64,000 nucleotides of DNA from Diplosphaera chodatii. Its lineage: Eukaryota > Chlorophyta > Trebouxiophyceae > Prasiolales > Stichococcaceae. Both the position numbers and the translations under genes were made by a program. Under the pieces are notes generated by a model. The model ran no database searches and was not told where the DNA came from. It was given only the letters and a program-made list of their open reading frames with translations. Where the stretch lies: positions 3,658,001 to 3,722,000 of the forward strand of contig JAALGY010000033.1 in the NCBI GenBank assembly GCA_032358165.1. Reading direction: 5' to 3'. The number at the start of each line of letters is the position of its first letter. Position 1 is the first letter of the stretch. Shown here piece by piece: positions 1-12,700 of this stretch.

Positions 1-131
1 TGCAGTGAATACAAAAAACGCACCATCTGCACATGTTCCCGCAGCTTCTGTTCGTCTATCTGTGGAGTAGAAGAGCAAGGAGCTTTGGCTCTGGGCAATG
101 GTGCACATGGCATATGCGCTGATCGTTTCGA

Positions 132-2484
132 CTAAGGATCACTATGGCGACGGCGCATGGCAGCAAGTGTGTCTTTGCTCACGAAGTAGTGCGGGAACTG
201 CGCCTTGAAGTCGTCCACCCGGTCGTGCAGGCAGTTGAACCCCTCAACACCATACCTGCGCCAGAGGCGTGCAGTGTGAGCTGGCCGGGCAGCTGCAGCC
301 TGACACGCTTGGCACTGCATGAGCAAATCTGCTGCCCCTCGTGCTTCCATGTCTTCCTGTGACTTTGCAGCCGGCAGAGTTCAACCGCTGTGCAAGCGCA
401 GGCCGGGCACCTCTTGTGGAGGTGGTGCACGAGGCGCGAGGCGTTGGCCACGATGTCGTGGTGGAAGTGGAAGTGGTCCCGCATACCCGCCATGTAGTAG
501 TCCTGCCAACCCTGCGTCGGCCAGTACCTGCAGCACCGACACGTGCATGTTTGGCGCCACTGTGCATGATCTGCAGCCATCAACAGCTAAGGAGTTGAGA
601 GCTGCTTGTAGGCAGGGTCATGCGTGTTGGGCCACATCACGAATGCTGTGCAAACAACAGGACTTTCACACCAGCTCATAAGGGAGCGCACCAGAAACCA
701 GCAAGATTGCCGAACAGGCGATACTCATTGCCCTCCGTCATGAAGTGCAGCGAGCGTGCCTGTATCAAGAGCACTGCGCTCAATGCCAGCGTTTGTTGCG
801 CAGTGGCTCACTGGTGCGACTTTGGTGCCCTGATTCCGAGCTCATTTTAACCAGCAATAGTGATCACTGCTCTGCATTTTCGGCACCTCAGCTGCTGACG
901 AGTTGCCTACCCGCTGGAAGTGGTCGCCATAGCGCAGAACTGCCGAGCCGCGCTCCTTGAACTGATCCCAGGAGGGGTTCTGCCGTGTATGGATCAGCGG
1001 ATACTCCTCGTATGGGACCTGCGCAGGAGTCAGCTTCAAAATGTACTGAGGCATTTGCATCGGATGAAGTGTGGCAGCTGCCTGCGGGGGCTCCCATATA
1101 CAGAAGTATCCAGCAAGTGCATTCTGCTCAGGGCTGTGCTGTACAGCACTGGGCAGTGTCTGATCATCAGCACTTCAGGGGTTACTGTACCGGCATGATC
1201 TCTGAGTTGGCGTCCCACTTAGGGTAGGCGGACGTCCAACCGTCCTGGTGGCCCCGCAGGAAATTGCGCAGCTTTGTGGTGTCATTCCGAATGGGATCAT
1301 CCGGCGCCACCCCCCTGCAGCAGTGTGGACGTGCGGACAGGCCTTTGACACAGGTCGCTTGGCTTCCCCTCGCATCGCATACACTCATCCGGTGTTACAA
1401 ACTTTGGCACCTCGCACATGACCTCGTCGACATGGCAGCAAGCATGGCATCGGCAGTCCTGCATGCTTGACAGGTGCAACTTGCAGCAGCAGGAGCATGC
1501 CTGACGCGCCGCACCTGACATCCAGGTACTGCTGCATGGTGATTACGGGCACCCAGGTGCTCAGGTCGTGGAAGTCGAAGAAGTCGGCGAGCTGCTGCCG
1601 GCCAAAGGCGTGCAGGTGGTCCATTGAGGACGTCAGGTGGTCTGGCATCACCAGCGTGCGGCGGAACAGGTGGCCCATGATGACCAGCACCTCCACCTGG
1701 AGGGAAAAACTCGCAGATCAGCAGAGGTGCCATGCGCGATGTACTTTGGCCTGAGGACGGGCTCGGCGCTGAGGTACCACCAACACACGCTTACATTGTG
1801 CCTGCAGGGTGTTACCCTACCTTGCCTCGTGAAACTTGCTCACCTGGTACCGCACGTTGTTCATGCCCGCAAAGTCCTGCTCCCAGGTGATGTACCCAGG
1901 CTCCGCCGGCGCCGCAAACAGCTCACCGTGTGATGGCCTGCGCATTCAAAGCACGAACAGGACCCGGACTGAGCACCAGCTGGTTCAACACAGTGTCGCT
2001 GATGTAGAGAACAACCGCTGAGCTTGTGATATTCACTGCTGTGCAACAGTCGGTCACATGCATTGCCGACGAAGTTTGCAAATGCGAATTCAACGGCAGC
2101 GGCGCACTTTGGCACTGGGTTGGAGTGCGCCCAGTACATCATGGAGTGCGTCAGCTTCCACAGCTTCAGCTCGTCGGCACTGCTGGAACCCTGATCCGCC
2201 CCCTGGTCTGTGGCGTAGTCCGCTGTGGCATTGCCGTCCACTGCTGCATACGATGCTGGATCCTCATCAATGGGCGTGCCGCCGAGTATGCTGGCGATGG
2301 CGGCCTGCAGGTCCTGATCCTCTCTGTGATCCACCAGCGAGACAACGCTGCGTCCTGACCGCGCTTCCCATGCCAACACAAACCCGATGGCCAGCAGCAG
2401 GCCCAGGCTCAAATATGTACAGGGTCTGAGGCTGGCGCTGAGGCCAATGCTACCGGATCGTGGCCTCAAGCTGAACCTGGGCAT
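132..2484 (-). CDS. Type II membrane glycosyltransferase, O-fucosyltransferase-like (PF10250 type)
   Basis: Probable Golgi-lumen glycosyltransferase that would move a sugar (GDP-fucose in the named family) to a protein or glycan. The start ATG (complement of 2482-2484) opens a basic stretch followed by a single hydrophobic anchor (LSLGLLLAIGFVLAW, residues about 25-40), the usual signal-anchor layout. A luminal stem follows. An exon around 1860-1920 encodes ITWEQDFAGMNNVRYQ and splices in frame (CAG|GTGAGC) to an exon near 1500-1696 beginning VEVLVIMGHLFRRTLVMP. This 'WE..F.GMNN.R...E.L..M...L.RTLV.P' pattern is how algal and plant O-fucosyltransferase-like proteins begin their catalytic domain. 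Later exons carry PYEEYPLIHTRQNPSWDQF (about 985-1045) and a His-rich stretch DHFHFHHDIVANASRLVHHL (about 420-490). The last exon ends RRRHSDP and TAG at 132-134. About eight exons are visible; some middle ones are unplaced. The donor sugar and acceptor cannot be told from sequence. Confidence 0.68.
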
Positions 2485-2919
2485 GACGCCAGGAGCAGCC
2501 TTGCGAGGAGATCAGGACTAACTGCATTGCCTCATGCGATTGCTTCGAAGCAGCTCGAGGTATCGCTCTTCGCTGCACAGCAACGGTCGCGGATACATGC
2601 AGCGAAACGGGAGCCAGTAAGCGTGGCGACCCTCAAGTGATGCACTGCGTGCCGCCAGTGGGCAGGAAGAGAAAGTTGTTGCTGATGTTGCCAGTACAAC
2701 CGCCTCCAGCTGGCACTATGTTTCCCCGCCAGGTCATGTGCCAGCGAAATGTTCACCTTTGACGCTATCAGGCTGACCATGGGAACGGCAGTGACGTGAT
2801 CCGCTGTGTGGACCTGAGGGCTGTGATGCTCTCAGCATTTTAACGCTGTATGCGGACCAATTCCAGCTGCATGCATGAAGCACGCATTGCAGCAGATCGA
2901 GCAGCTGCAATCGGGACCA
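2485..2919. other. Intergenic, no gene seen
   Basis: Upstream of the glycosyltransferase and downstream of the DUF4097-like gene. The open frame on the minus strand at 2532-2780 has no recognisable domain and no splice partners. No promoter motif was recognised. Confidence 0.5.
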
Positions 2920-5572
2920 TCAGTGCGGCGGCACCCAGGCCTCGCTGCCGTTCTGCGACGATGCGCCGCGGCCGCCGCTGCTCCCGTTGCTGAACTTGTC
3001 CCTGATGCTGTCCGCCCAGCTGCGCGCGCTGACGTTAATGCGGCCGCCATCCCCAGCGTCCAGCACGATGTGCTTGTATGGCATTGGGCGCTCCGCATCA
3101 GCTGCTGGTGCACTCTGACGATCTGCTGATGGCGCTGCGACGTCTGGGCCGATGCGCGCCGTGACGACGTGGTCCTTGACTGCCAGCGCCTGCAGGTCAT
3201 GGGCACATCTTGAAAAAGCGCGGTTTGCTGGCAGCCATGGCTTTCGACTGTGACCCTCTCCATGCATCGGCTGCCCACACTAGGGTCAATCAACGACAGA
3301 ACAGCGTGAGCATGGTGCGGAAGATGTCATATTGTTGAGGTGCTGACACCACCTGAAAGGGAAGTGCGCTGTCCACGTCAAGGTCTGTGCAGCAGGTCGC
3401 CAGGATGGCATCTACCGCAGGGTCGATCTTGCAGCTGATTGGGCCGCCAGCGACGGCTGCCGAGGCCTGGCTGCTGGATGCTGCACCGGTGGCAGCCACC
3501 TCTGCGTTGCTGTTGATGTGTACCTCCATCACATTCTTCAGGAGCTGCAGGTCCACTCGACCTCCGCCTGCAATATGACCAATGAGCAGCTTCCATGGCT
3601 TGCCACAAAGGCGCGCCGGGATGTACCAAGGTGCAGATTCGTGAGAGTCACCACGGTTCGTGCTGATGGGCACATGCATTGAGGCAGTAGGTACCCGAGA
3701 TGACGTTCAGAGAGCCGTCAAGGCCGCCAATCGATACGGGGCTGCCGCCTGACAGAATGGTGCCGCCGCTGGAGCATGACATTGTGCCGACACTGACGGG
3801 CGCACCACCTACATATGCGCACGTGCACGGTCGTACTGTTGTGCATGACCCCTTCCTCCTCAGGCTGTGCGCTAGAAAGAACGTTGCCATGTTGAGGTCA
3901 CATACAATGAGTGCACAACACCCTCAGAAGGCCACATGGCGTACGAGGCAGCAAAGCTCATGGATGACGTCCAGTAGGTCGCCAGCCTGCCAGGGTGTGC
4001 TTCCGCTGCCTGATTTACCTGCTTTGATGTGCGCCTCCTCAGCATACAGCGCCGTGATGTGCACGCCGCCCCAGCTGGCCCCAGCTTGAGGCTGCTGCGG
4101 CGCCGAGCTGGTGGCACTTAGGTCCCGGGTCAGGATCACCGCCTCCTGTCGAGAAGTGGGCAGGGAGCTCTACATGGCTCATGCACCTGGTGAGCACTGC
4201 AGCGCTGATGTCTACGGTCCGGCTGTTGCAGAGCAGTCAGCAGATGTGCCATTTAAGCAGCGGGCACCATTGCTGGGAGGTTGCCATGGCAGGTGCACGC
4301 GGCATCTCAGCACCCACGCTGCACCTGCAGCGCACATACCTTGGCCAGCACCTTGTCGAGTCGGACGTCGCCGCTGCCAGTCCCCGTGCCGGGGTCTGTG
4401 TGGATGAACATGGTCTCGGCGGTGATGCTGCCTGTCACAGCACCTCCTGTTACAGTGGAACGAGCTGGTTTCAGTACTGTCCCCGTAATGTCAGGCAGCA
4501 CCAGGTGCACTGCCTGTGCGCTAGCCAAGAGTGCTGCACGCCTTGCCATGGTAGCAACTTCGCGGTGCAAGCATCAGACTCCCGCACAAACATACTGCTG
4601 AGCTCCTCATCCAGACATCGGTGTCCTTCAACCAAGAAACGTACCTGCAGTCAGCAGCTCAGCAGTGGCGCCGCCCATGCTGCCGACATGAACGGCACCG
4701 CCACGAGACTCCACCGTCAGTGAGCCCTCCTTGACCGCCTGCACATGCACATTGCCGCCTGCGCAGCACGTGCACGCTCAGCGTATGCCACTACATGACC
4801 GTGCCAACTGTCCTTTCCAGATGTGTCGTCCCACCACCCGCACATTCAAACACGTCCATGTCGACTGCGTGGTCGTGACAAGATGGTGGACGCCTTTTGT
4901 GTACCTCCTGTAGTGATGTCCAGGCTGCAGAAGCGGGGCGGGACCCTCAGCACGATCGGGTCAATAGGACCAGCTGACGCAGCGCCTGGCTGCCTCTGTC
5001 GCACCGCCACTCGGTCTGTGCCGATGCTCTCGACGTACAAGCTGCTGCCCCCCTGCACCACAACATGAACAATGTGACTGCCGAACGGAAGCATCTGGCT
5101 AGCCGCATGTCGGTTCGAGCGACCACCTACAGGTGTGCAGCTTGCGCACCTCCCAGCTCATCGCCTCTGGGTCGTCACTGACCAGCACTTGGACGCCTCC
5201 GCTGGTCGAGGACATGTCGATCACCACCTGGCTGCCTGGCGCCAGTGGCATGCTCTCGCTGTCTGGGGTGCTGGCTGCTGGCAGGCATGCTGCACGATGC
5301 AACCTTGCTGTTTGGTTCAAGCGGCTGCCAAGTCTGGGTGCTGCAGGAGGGACTGCAGGACTGTATGCTGCCTGCAAATGGCCGAACATCTGCCATTGGC
5401 TGGGGCGGTTTCTGATTGGTTCGCTGTGGAAAGCATGGCATGCATCAATGCTGCCGCTCACTGGAGCGTCAAGTCCTGAAAGGCTGTGTGGCGGTATGAC
5501 AGTGCACAGCCTTCCCAACAAGTGCTGCAAGCAGGCCCGATCATGCAATAAACGGGCGGTGATGGCTCTCAT
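2920..5572 (-). CDS. DUF4097/FAM185A-like beta-repeat protein, probably organelle-targeted
   Basis: A repetitive beta-strand protein of the putative-adhesin family DUF4097, related to the FAM185A-like proteins of plants and animals; the molecular role of that family is not established. The first ATG (complement of 5570-5572) gives MRATARLL-like sequence (MRAITARLLHDRACLQHLL), an Arg/Leu-rich stretch without acidic residues near the start, as in mitochondrial or plastid presequences. The following exons carry short glycine-rich strand repeats: GSQVVIDMSSTSGGVQVLV (about 5180-5260), SLYVESIGTDRVAVRQ, LTVESRGGAVHVGSMGGAT (4640-4745), DVRLDKVLAKV, GGVHITALYAEEAHIKAG, SCSSGGTILSGGSPVSIGG (3700-3800) and RVDLQLLKNVMEVHINSN. 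The last exon contains RINVSARSWADSIRDKF, matching the conserved 'I.V....W.D.L..K' end of the plant homologues, and stops TGA at 2920-2922. About nine exons. It is divergently arranged with the LRR gene to the right. Confidence 0.72.
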
Positions 5573-6015
5573 GATCTGCCTTGCAGGCTGCAACAGGCTC
5601 AAGCCGTATCGCTCAAAGCCGTTTGACTGTCAGATCAGACCGTCACGTGATGAGACAGAGTGTGGGCGCAAAGTGTAGCAAGCTGCTGCTGCACCCGCGG
5701 ATCGTTGTTCACAGCAGCAGGGGAAGCTGTAAAGCACCTGCATTCTGCTTTGAAATGTTGCTTTGCATGTGTGTACGCTTCTGAGCCTCCTGTTTACAGA
5801 CGAGCCTGCACTGTTCGCACGTCGTGACTGCCGGCACTTTTCTGCAAAGCAGCTGGACAGGAGCACTTGTGCTGGCTGCTCCCCGCGGCTTTGCCGCGCA
5901 CCTGACCGTGCTGCAAACGTTCCGAGCGTACCAAGTACATCGTCAACAACATTCGTGCAGCTGAGCATCGCTACCTGGTGTGGTGGGGAGCGTGAAGGGC
6001 AATTCTCTGGCCGGC
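5573..6015. promoter_or_regulatory. Divergent intergenic region between the DUF4097-like and LRR genes
   Basis: About 440 bp separate two start codons pointing away from each other, so it must hold both promoters and 5' UTRs. No TATA box or known element was recognised; a small G/C hairpin-like sequence (GCGGC-TTT-GCCGC) lies near 5884-5898. Confidence 0.4.
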
Positions 6016-9000
6016 ATGCCGAAGAAACAGGCCCATGCCGTGGCCTCAGCTGCGGGCAGCTCAGCATGGGGCATGGCCACAGCCGGCGGTGAAATGGCCG
6101 ACCTGTTCGACCGCGTCTTGGCGGCGGTGCAGGTGAATTGCAGGGGCGTAGCAGACGATCACGCTGATGGGCGCCAAGAGGGTGCATGCGCACAGCTACA
6201 GGGTTTGCAGTGTGCATATTGGCGGGCGACTGCATGGTTCCTCTGGCGCCAGTGGCTCTGGCAATGGCACAGCTCCATCATGCAGGCGTCACCAGAGGCG
6301 CGTGCTACGCTGCCAGCAATGCGGCTGACGTCCAAGCGTTGGCGGGACATCGTGGACGACAGCGTCAGGGTGCGCATTGCCAGACGTTACACACTGCTTC
6401 GTGGTGAACTTATCCTGATGCATCACCTTTACCACCGCTGACCTGGGCAACGTTGTGCTGCGCTGCTGGAGAGTTGCTTCCGCAGGGGCTGCAACCCTGT
6501 ATTGAAGATCTGAACGCTGGCCGTCAAATGCGTCGCTCAGGAGCTGAGCCCCAAGCAGCCGGTCAGGGAGCCGGTGCTGTCGCAGCTGCTGCGGCGCTTC
6601 ACCAACCTTCGGGCAGTAAACCCTGACGAGTGGCCGATGCCACTGCGCTGCGATGACACCACCTTGCCTGCCCTCCTGGTGCGAACCCCCTGCTTGGCTC
6701 ATGGATGCTAAGCAGTGGCTCTGCCATGCAGCAGCAGCGGCGGTGTCATCATATGCGTGTGAGGATGCAGTTGCGCACATACTCTTGCGTGCACAGCATC
6801 CGCCTGTTGAGGAGGCACAGCGTGCACCGCAGGGCCTGACACGGCTGGAAGTGCTGGCCCTAAACTTTGACTTCAGCCCTGAAGCGGTGGTGCAGCTGGG
6901 ACCTCTTGGGTCTCACCTGACCATGCTATCATATGCTGGCGACATGACCAAGACCCGGTCTACGAGGTGGCTCTCATTTGACCTGCGTGTCCTTGTATTC
7001 CTTTCTGCATCCCTTCCAAAGATGATGCGGAACTGCATATGATGACTGACATTGAAAGGCGGCACATGATGCAGAAGCAAGCTGGGCACGGGGCTGACGG
7101 ACGATGCTGCGAGGGTGGTAGGTAGCAGCCTCACCAGCCTGCGGCGCCTGAACATCTCCCGCTGCGCTGAGCTCGGGGTGAGCCCTCGTGATGACGACAT
7201 GCGTTCTTCTCCCGCCAACTTCAACAGTGCCCTGGTGCATGTACCAACAATGGATGGACGGCAGCACCACGAGCTGTGATATGGGGATGTGCACACTGGC
7301 AGGCAGGAGTCACGGCGTTCAGCTCACTATGCCAGCTGCAGTCGCTGCGGCTGTACGAGATCGGGCGGCTGGACGATGCCAGCCTGGCGCCAGCAATCTC
7401 AGACCTGACAAGGCATGTTTGCGATATGCATAGCAATGTTGCCCAACAGCCGTTGTCGTTCATCACTGTACGTGTGCGGCCTGGCTTTGCCCGAGCTGGT
7501 CGGCGTCATCAGCAAGTGCTTATGTGGCTGACATGTGTGCAGGCTGACAGCGTTGACCGTGTCGATGTGTGGCATTGGCGAAGCATCAATGCTGGCTGTG
7601 GCGCGCCTCACCCGGCTGCAGGTCAGATGCACCACGGTCCAGCTGCATTGTGTGTGGCAGTCCTGATGCTGCTCCCCTGTCTGGTTGCCGCGCTGCCTGT
7701 AATGTGGACTCCTGTGTCTGCAGGTGCTGGACCTGTCGCAGAACTCGGAGCTGGGCGACCTGGGCGTGGCAACGCTTGGGCCCCTGACCGCACTGACGTC
7801 CCTCAACCTCAGCGGCGCATCTCTGGTGTGTATTCAGCACTTGTGCAGCCGCTTTGCTGGGTGCTGCCCGTCGAGCAAAACTGCATGCTCACCCTGACAA
7901 GATGACTCGGTGGTGTGTGAAGCAGTCGCAGCTGCAGCCGGAAGATTCTGTTGTCGGGTACACACTCATGTTTGACAGCACATACCTTGTCGATGGCTTT
8001 GCATGCTTTCCCAGGTGACGCTCGGCACGCTGCCGCTGCTGCCGGCGCTGCAGCACCTGGAGGTGGCGTCCACTGACACCGATGACGCAGGCCTGCTGGC
8101 CCTGGAGCACCAGCCCGCCCTCGCGCGGCTCAGCATTGCAGACTGCCAGGTGGCTTGTGGCTGCTGCACGCACATTGTGGCCTGCTATCGAAGTATGGGC
8201 TGCGCTTTGCCGCGGTAGTGAAGAACAGACTGCGCTGGCAGTGTCAGCGGGCTGCACTCGCTGTCCTTGTGACGCTGTGTTGCGGCATGCTACGCACATA
8301 GCCCCTGTGTCTCCAGACGCCTGGGCCTTGTCCGAGCGCAGGCGATCTCAGGTGCGGGGCTGTACGCCCTGCGCAGCGTCAGCGGGCTGCAGTCGCTGAA
8401 CCTGAGCAGCTGCCTGGAGCTGGGGGACGACGACCCCCTGGCAGCGCTGGTCTACCTGACAGGCACGCCAGCCAAAACTTGACGTGTTTCAAGTGCACAA
8501 CGCTCATTGCTTTGCTATCTCGTCGTCATGGCACCGCACATTGCACCGAGCGTTCAGACACGCTCACACGGTCGGGCTCTCGCTGCAGCAGCATGTCTGA
8601 TTAGAACCTGCATGGTGCTGCAGGGCTGACCTCGCTGAAGATGGCGTTCCTTGAGGGCCTCACGGATGAGGACATCGAGCACCTGGCGGTGCTCACTGGC
8701 CTCGAAGTGCTGACACTGAATGTGAGTCCTGACCCTAACTTCGATTCGACTGTGGCAACCAACTTCAGCACAAGTGCACAGGCGCAACAGTCTGGTGGTC
8801 GTTCATTGGTGCATGCCTCAGTCAGAAGGTACCTCACTGCACTGTCCTCCATGGACATCCCTGTGCGTGTTGCAGGGCATGACGGAGCTCGATGCGCCCG
8901 GCCTGACCACCATCAAGTCGTTGAAGCGCCTGCGTGTGCTCGTGCTTTCGGATCTGCAGCTGGAGCCCGCCGATGCAGACTCCATCCGAGCAGCGCTGCC

Positions 9001-9334
9001 GAACCTCACCGACTTCTCGTTCGAGCAGGTGAGCCGTGACGGGCCCGCAATGCATCACCACCATCGGCCCACGCTGCATGACCACAGAAGGAGAGGCGAA
9101 CGATGTAAAGCGTTCTCTGGGCTGGTCAAGCAGCATGGCCGCTGTTGGCAAGTGGCAGGATGCCGGCGCACGTCACCATCAGTTAACAGTGCCACGCAAA
9201 AGGCATCCCGTCATCACTTGCCCTTGGTCGCGTCCTTGCATATCTGGCTCTATACTGCCTGCTGTCGCATGCAGGCTGGCACAATGGAGAGGCTACTCAA
9301 CGAGATGGCGTCCATACCTGACGATGACGACTGA
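6016..9334 (+). CDS. F-box / leucine-rich-repeat protein
   Basis: Probably a substrate-recognition or scaffold protein of the RNI/AMN1-like LRR type. The N-terminus begins MPKKQAHAVASAAG with MADLFDRVLAAV at 6093; an exon near 6296-6368 reads ATLPAMRLTSKRWRDIVDD, which looks like the second half of an F-box ('..VCK.WR..V.D'). Then come LRRs of roughly 24-27 residues: LTRLEVLALNFDFSPEAV, LTSLRRLNISRCAELG, LCQLQSLRLYEIGRLDDA, LTALTVSMCGIGEASMLAV, VLDLSQNSELGDLGVATL, LTSLNLSGASL, ALQHLEVASTDTDDAGLL, LQSLNLSSCLELGDDD, GLEVLTLN and RLRVLVLSDLQLEPADA. The C-terminal exon is MERLLNEMASIPDDDD and TGA at 9332-9334. Many repeats have their own exon, as is common for algal LRR genes. The F-box is weak on sequence alone; the LRR call is firm. 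Confidence 0.8.
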
Positions 9335-9337
9335 TGT

Positions 9338-9412
9338 GCTACCTGCTGGCTGACCGTGTTTGGTGTACAACCTCTTGACCGTACTAGCACTTGCTACCTG
9401 CTTGGTGACCGT
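9338..9412. repeat. Imperfect 20-bp direct repeat in the LRR 3' UTR
   Basis: GCTACCTGCTGGCTGACCGT at 9338-9357 recurs with two mismatches at 9393-9412, starting just after the LRR stop codon. It looks like a local duplication. Confidence 0.7.
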
Positions 9413-9523
9413 TGAAGCGTTGATGCTGTGAAGTACTGTACCCTGATGGCGCTTGGACGTGATGCTCGCTGCTTCATATTTGCAGTGGTTTGACCCTCCA
9501 CTAAGTTCAGAGGGTGGACAAAC

Positions 9524-9528
9524 TTACA
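9524..9528 (-). terminator. Candidate TGTAA polyadenylation signal for glutathione reductase
   Basis: TTACA on the plus strand reads TGTAA on the minus strand about 210 nt downstream of the glutathione reductase stop. TGTAA is the usual poly(A) signal of chlorophyte algae. The motif is short, so this rests on position. Confidence 0.35.
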
Positions 9529-9737
9529 TGCCATATGCGCCTGCTGATCAGAACGTATGGTAAGGCATGCAAGGCGGAACAAACCTTTGTGAACTCAGAA
9601 AATACATAGCCAAAGAATACACCCGAGAAGCTATGCCATTTTAGTTGCAGTAGCCGTGTGCCGCATGGCAGAGCATGCAATGCGCATTTGGTATGTGTCA
9701 GGCAGACCGCACTTGATGCTGTATGCTGCCGCGGGTC

Positions 9738-12700
9738 TCAGGTGCTGCGGTTGGTCTTCTCGTGGTCCATCTGCCCCCTGCCCCTGATGCGCCGTGCCCG
9801 GCTGCGCATTGACACCAGCTCCTCTGCTGCCGAGGGGTGAATGCCCACCTGCAGTGGCAATTTGTGTCATGCAGTCATCATGCCAGTGAGCATCGGTCAG
9901 AAGCATGGGCCTGGCGATCAGCTGGCACGGCGACTCTGGCCCTGCAGCTATCAAGAACTGCACCAATAATGGGCAGCATGGCATGCGAGCACTGGGGCTT
10001 GGACCCACCGTTGAGTCGAAGTTGGCCTTGGTGGCGCCCGCCTTCATGGCAATTGCAACGCCCTGCATGATCTCTGGCGAGTCGGGTCCCACCATGTGCA
10101 CGCCCAGGATCTGCATGGGCCAGGCACCATGCAGATTAGTTGCCAGCAAGACCACGCATTGTGCGGACATGACCGAGCACCACTGAAACAACCAGCTGCA
10201 TCAAGTAGCACGCAGGCTTGCGAATTGGCACACGCAGGGCCCCCCGCCCTAGAAACCCCAAGAAGCTTGGCCGCAGAGGAGTATTTTGTGGGTCACACCA
10301 GTGAACGAGCAGTCATGACGCCCATGGCCTGATCCTCCAAGCAGGCTGCAGCAATAGAAAGGCTCACCTTGTCGGTCGCCACCTCCACGATGATCTTGAC
10401 CAGGGTCTTCTCCTCGCGCCCCGTGATGGTGTTCTTCATCGCCCGGAACTTGGAGACGTAGACGTCGATGTCGCCGGCGATCGCCTCCCGCGCCTGCTCC
10501 TCAGTCATGCCCACCGTGCCCAGGGGCGGCTGGATGAATACTGCTGACGGCACCTGCAGAGTTGAGGGACACACCCTGTGTCAGCATTGTATGAGGGCCT
10601 GCGTGTCTGTTGGTCAACAGGGCTCTTGCAAACCGACACGCTGGCAACATGCTCTGAGCACCATGGCAAGCCATCCATGTTAGCTGCCATGTCGACAGAA
10701 CTAAATTCCCCAGCATCACACGGAGAGCCGTCTGTGGTCAACATAGCTTTTGCATGCGCACGACGAGTGCAACTGCCGTCAGAGCAGGACCATGCCTTGC
10801 CCTGTATCCTCGGACTCACGTTCTTGTGGTCGGCGGGCTTCTCCTTCTCGCCAAAGAGCGTGGCCGCCACTGCCATGCCTTCCATCAGAGCGACCGGCGT
10901 CAGGTTGAGCCGGTTGGTGACGTCGCCGACCGCGAAGATGTGGTGCTGGTTGGTGCGCGAGAAGTTGTCGACCTTGACTGCCCCTGCGTGATCCAGCTCC
11001 ACGCCCACTTTCTGCAGGCGAAAGCGAACAAGTGCGTCTCGAACGGCTGCAGGCAGCCTGCTGTACAGAGCAGCTGTCGACCAGTGTGGGTGCTCAACAT
11101 CAGCCAGGACTGCAAGGCAGATGGCCAGTTCCCAGAGGACAACGGTGTATACCGGCCAGGGTAGGTAGGCAGCTTTTTCGCACTTGCAACCAGTGGTGCG
11201 AGACCATGTGACAAGAGGGTAGCTAGCAGCAGGCGGGGCGCACCTCGATTGCGAGCCTGTTGGTGTTGGGCTTCCGCCCGGTGCCAAACATGACGATGCC
11301 CGCCACCAGGCTGTGCTCCTGACCGTCCTTGCCCTTGTAGTGCACTGTGAGCGTCCCATCCTCGTTCTTCTCGATTCTGCACTCAAGCCGATATACACGG
11401 TGTCAGCATGCCAGCCACCGTGTGCTTGGCACACCGTAGAGCATGAATGAGTTTGGGTTGCAGCGTTGTGCTTCAGGTAGGCCAAATGGACGTGCCTGAC
11501 ACCATGCAAGCGGGCATTGATTGCACCATGCCACCAAGGTGGGGTTGAACAGCGTGGCTGGCAGAGGCGCACTTTGTTGGCGAGGTCTCAGGGTGCACAT
11601 GCAAGCCACGCTTCACCATGTTCTCATGGATGTGGGTGCAGCACTCCTCGTCAAACCTGCACCAGCGAGCACGGCGGTCAGGCACAGCGAGACACCTGAC
11701 AAGACTGCCTGCAGGGCAGCGGATCTCAAACACACAGCAATGTCCGTGCTCCGCCTCAGCCACAGGTGCAGCCCACCCAACGAACAGCCGGCCCAGGTCC
11801 TCAGAACTGGGCACACACCACTGCACGCTCAGTCAACAACACGCAGCTGACATGCTGGCCTGCTGCGTCGTAAGTGGGCCGTGCGCTAAGGTGGGCGCTG
11901 GTTTGATTTTCGACTGGCTGGCGCAAGATGGACACATAAACACGCTGATCGTCGTATGTGAAAGGGATCATGCTGAAGAGGTACAGAAAAGATGTCAAAG
12001 GGCTGCAGGCGGTCCGCACCCACGCAGCGGCTTTGCCTTGCGGTACATCACGTGTGTCTCGCAGCCGAAGCCGTGGAAGATGTGCGCAAACTCCAGGCTG
12101 ATGTAGCCCGCGCCCACCGTGACCACCGTGTTGCAGTGCTCCGGCAGGTCGTCCAGCGCCAGCGCCTCATCCGACGTGATGGCGTGCTCCTGTGCAATCA
12201 TAGTTGAGGATGAACAGGTGAACGGGCCGGGCCCGGGGCTGCCCCTCACTTGCGCCCCTCTGGCACGCTATCGGCCGCCTGTGCATTGCACGGCGCATGC
12301 GCACCATCAGCCCCACAACGCCAGGCATCTGCGGTCGCACCCGTCCGGCAAAAGGAGCTGCCCGCTCCACGGAGTTCAGTGCTAAAGGGCGTACAAGGCA
12401 CGGCTCTGGCCAGTGCAACCGCATCACACACCGCAGACAATGGCTATGAGCTGATGAGGTGGACTAAGTGTCAAGTGGGTGTGGCACCAGAGCGCAAAGG
12501 ACGCACAGAGCCTTCGATTGGTGCCTTGACGGCGCGGCCTCCTGTGGCGATCAGGATGCTCTGGGCTGTGACGGACTTCTCGCCGCCGGCTGTGAGGCTG
12601 ATCTTGACTGTGTGCGGGTCCACAAACTCCCCCCAGCCCTCTGCACTAGGAGCACAGCAGCCGTGAAGCCTGGCCACTTGGCAGAGCTCACATCCTCTGT

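Larger units (their letters stand above)
9335..9737. other. Convergent intergenic region, 3' UTRs
   Basis: About 400 bp between the LRR stop and the glutathione reductase stop. It contains an imperfect direct repeat (listed separately) and a TGTAA-type polyadenylation signal for the minus-strand gene at 9524-9528. Confidence 0.5.

Noticed and set aside
10505..11572. A 355-codon minus-strand open frame
   Set aside because: It reads through introns of glutathione reductase; only the stretches around [19 protein letters not shown] match the enzyme, the rest is intron translation.
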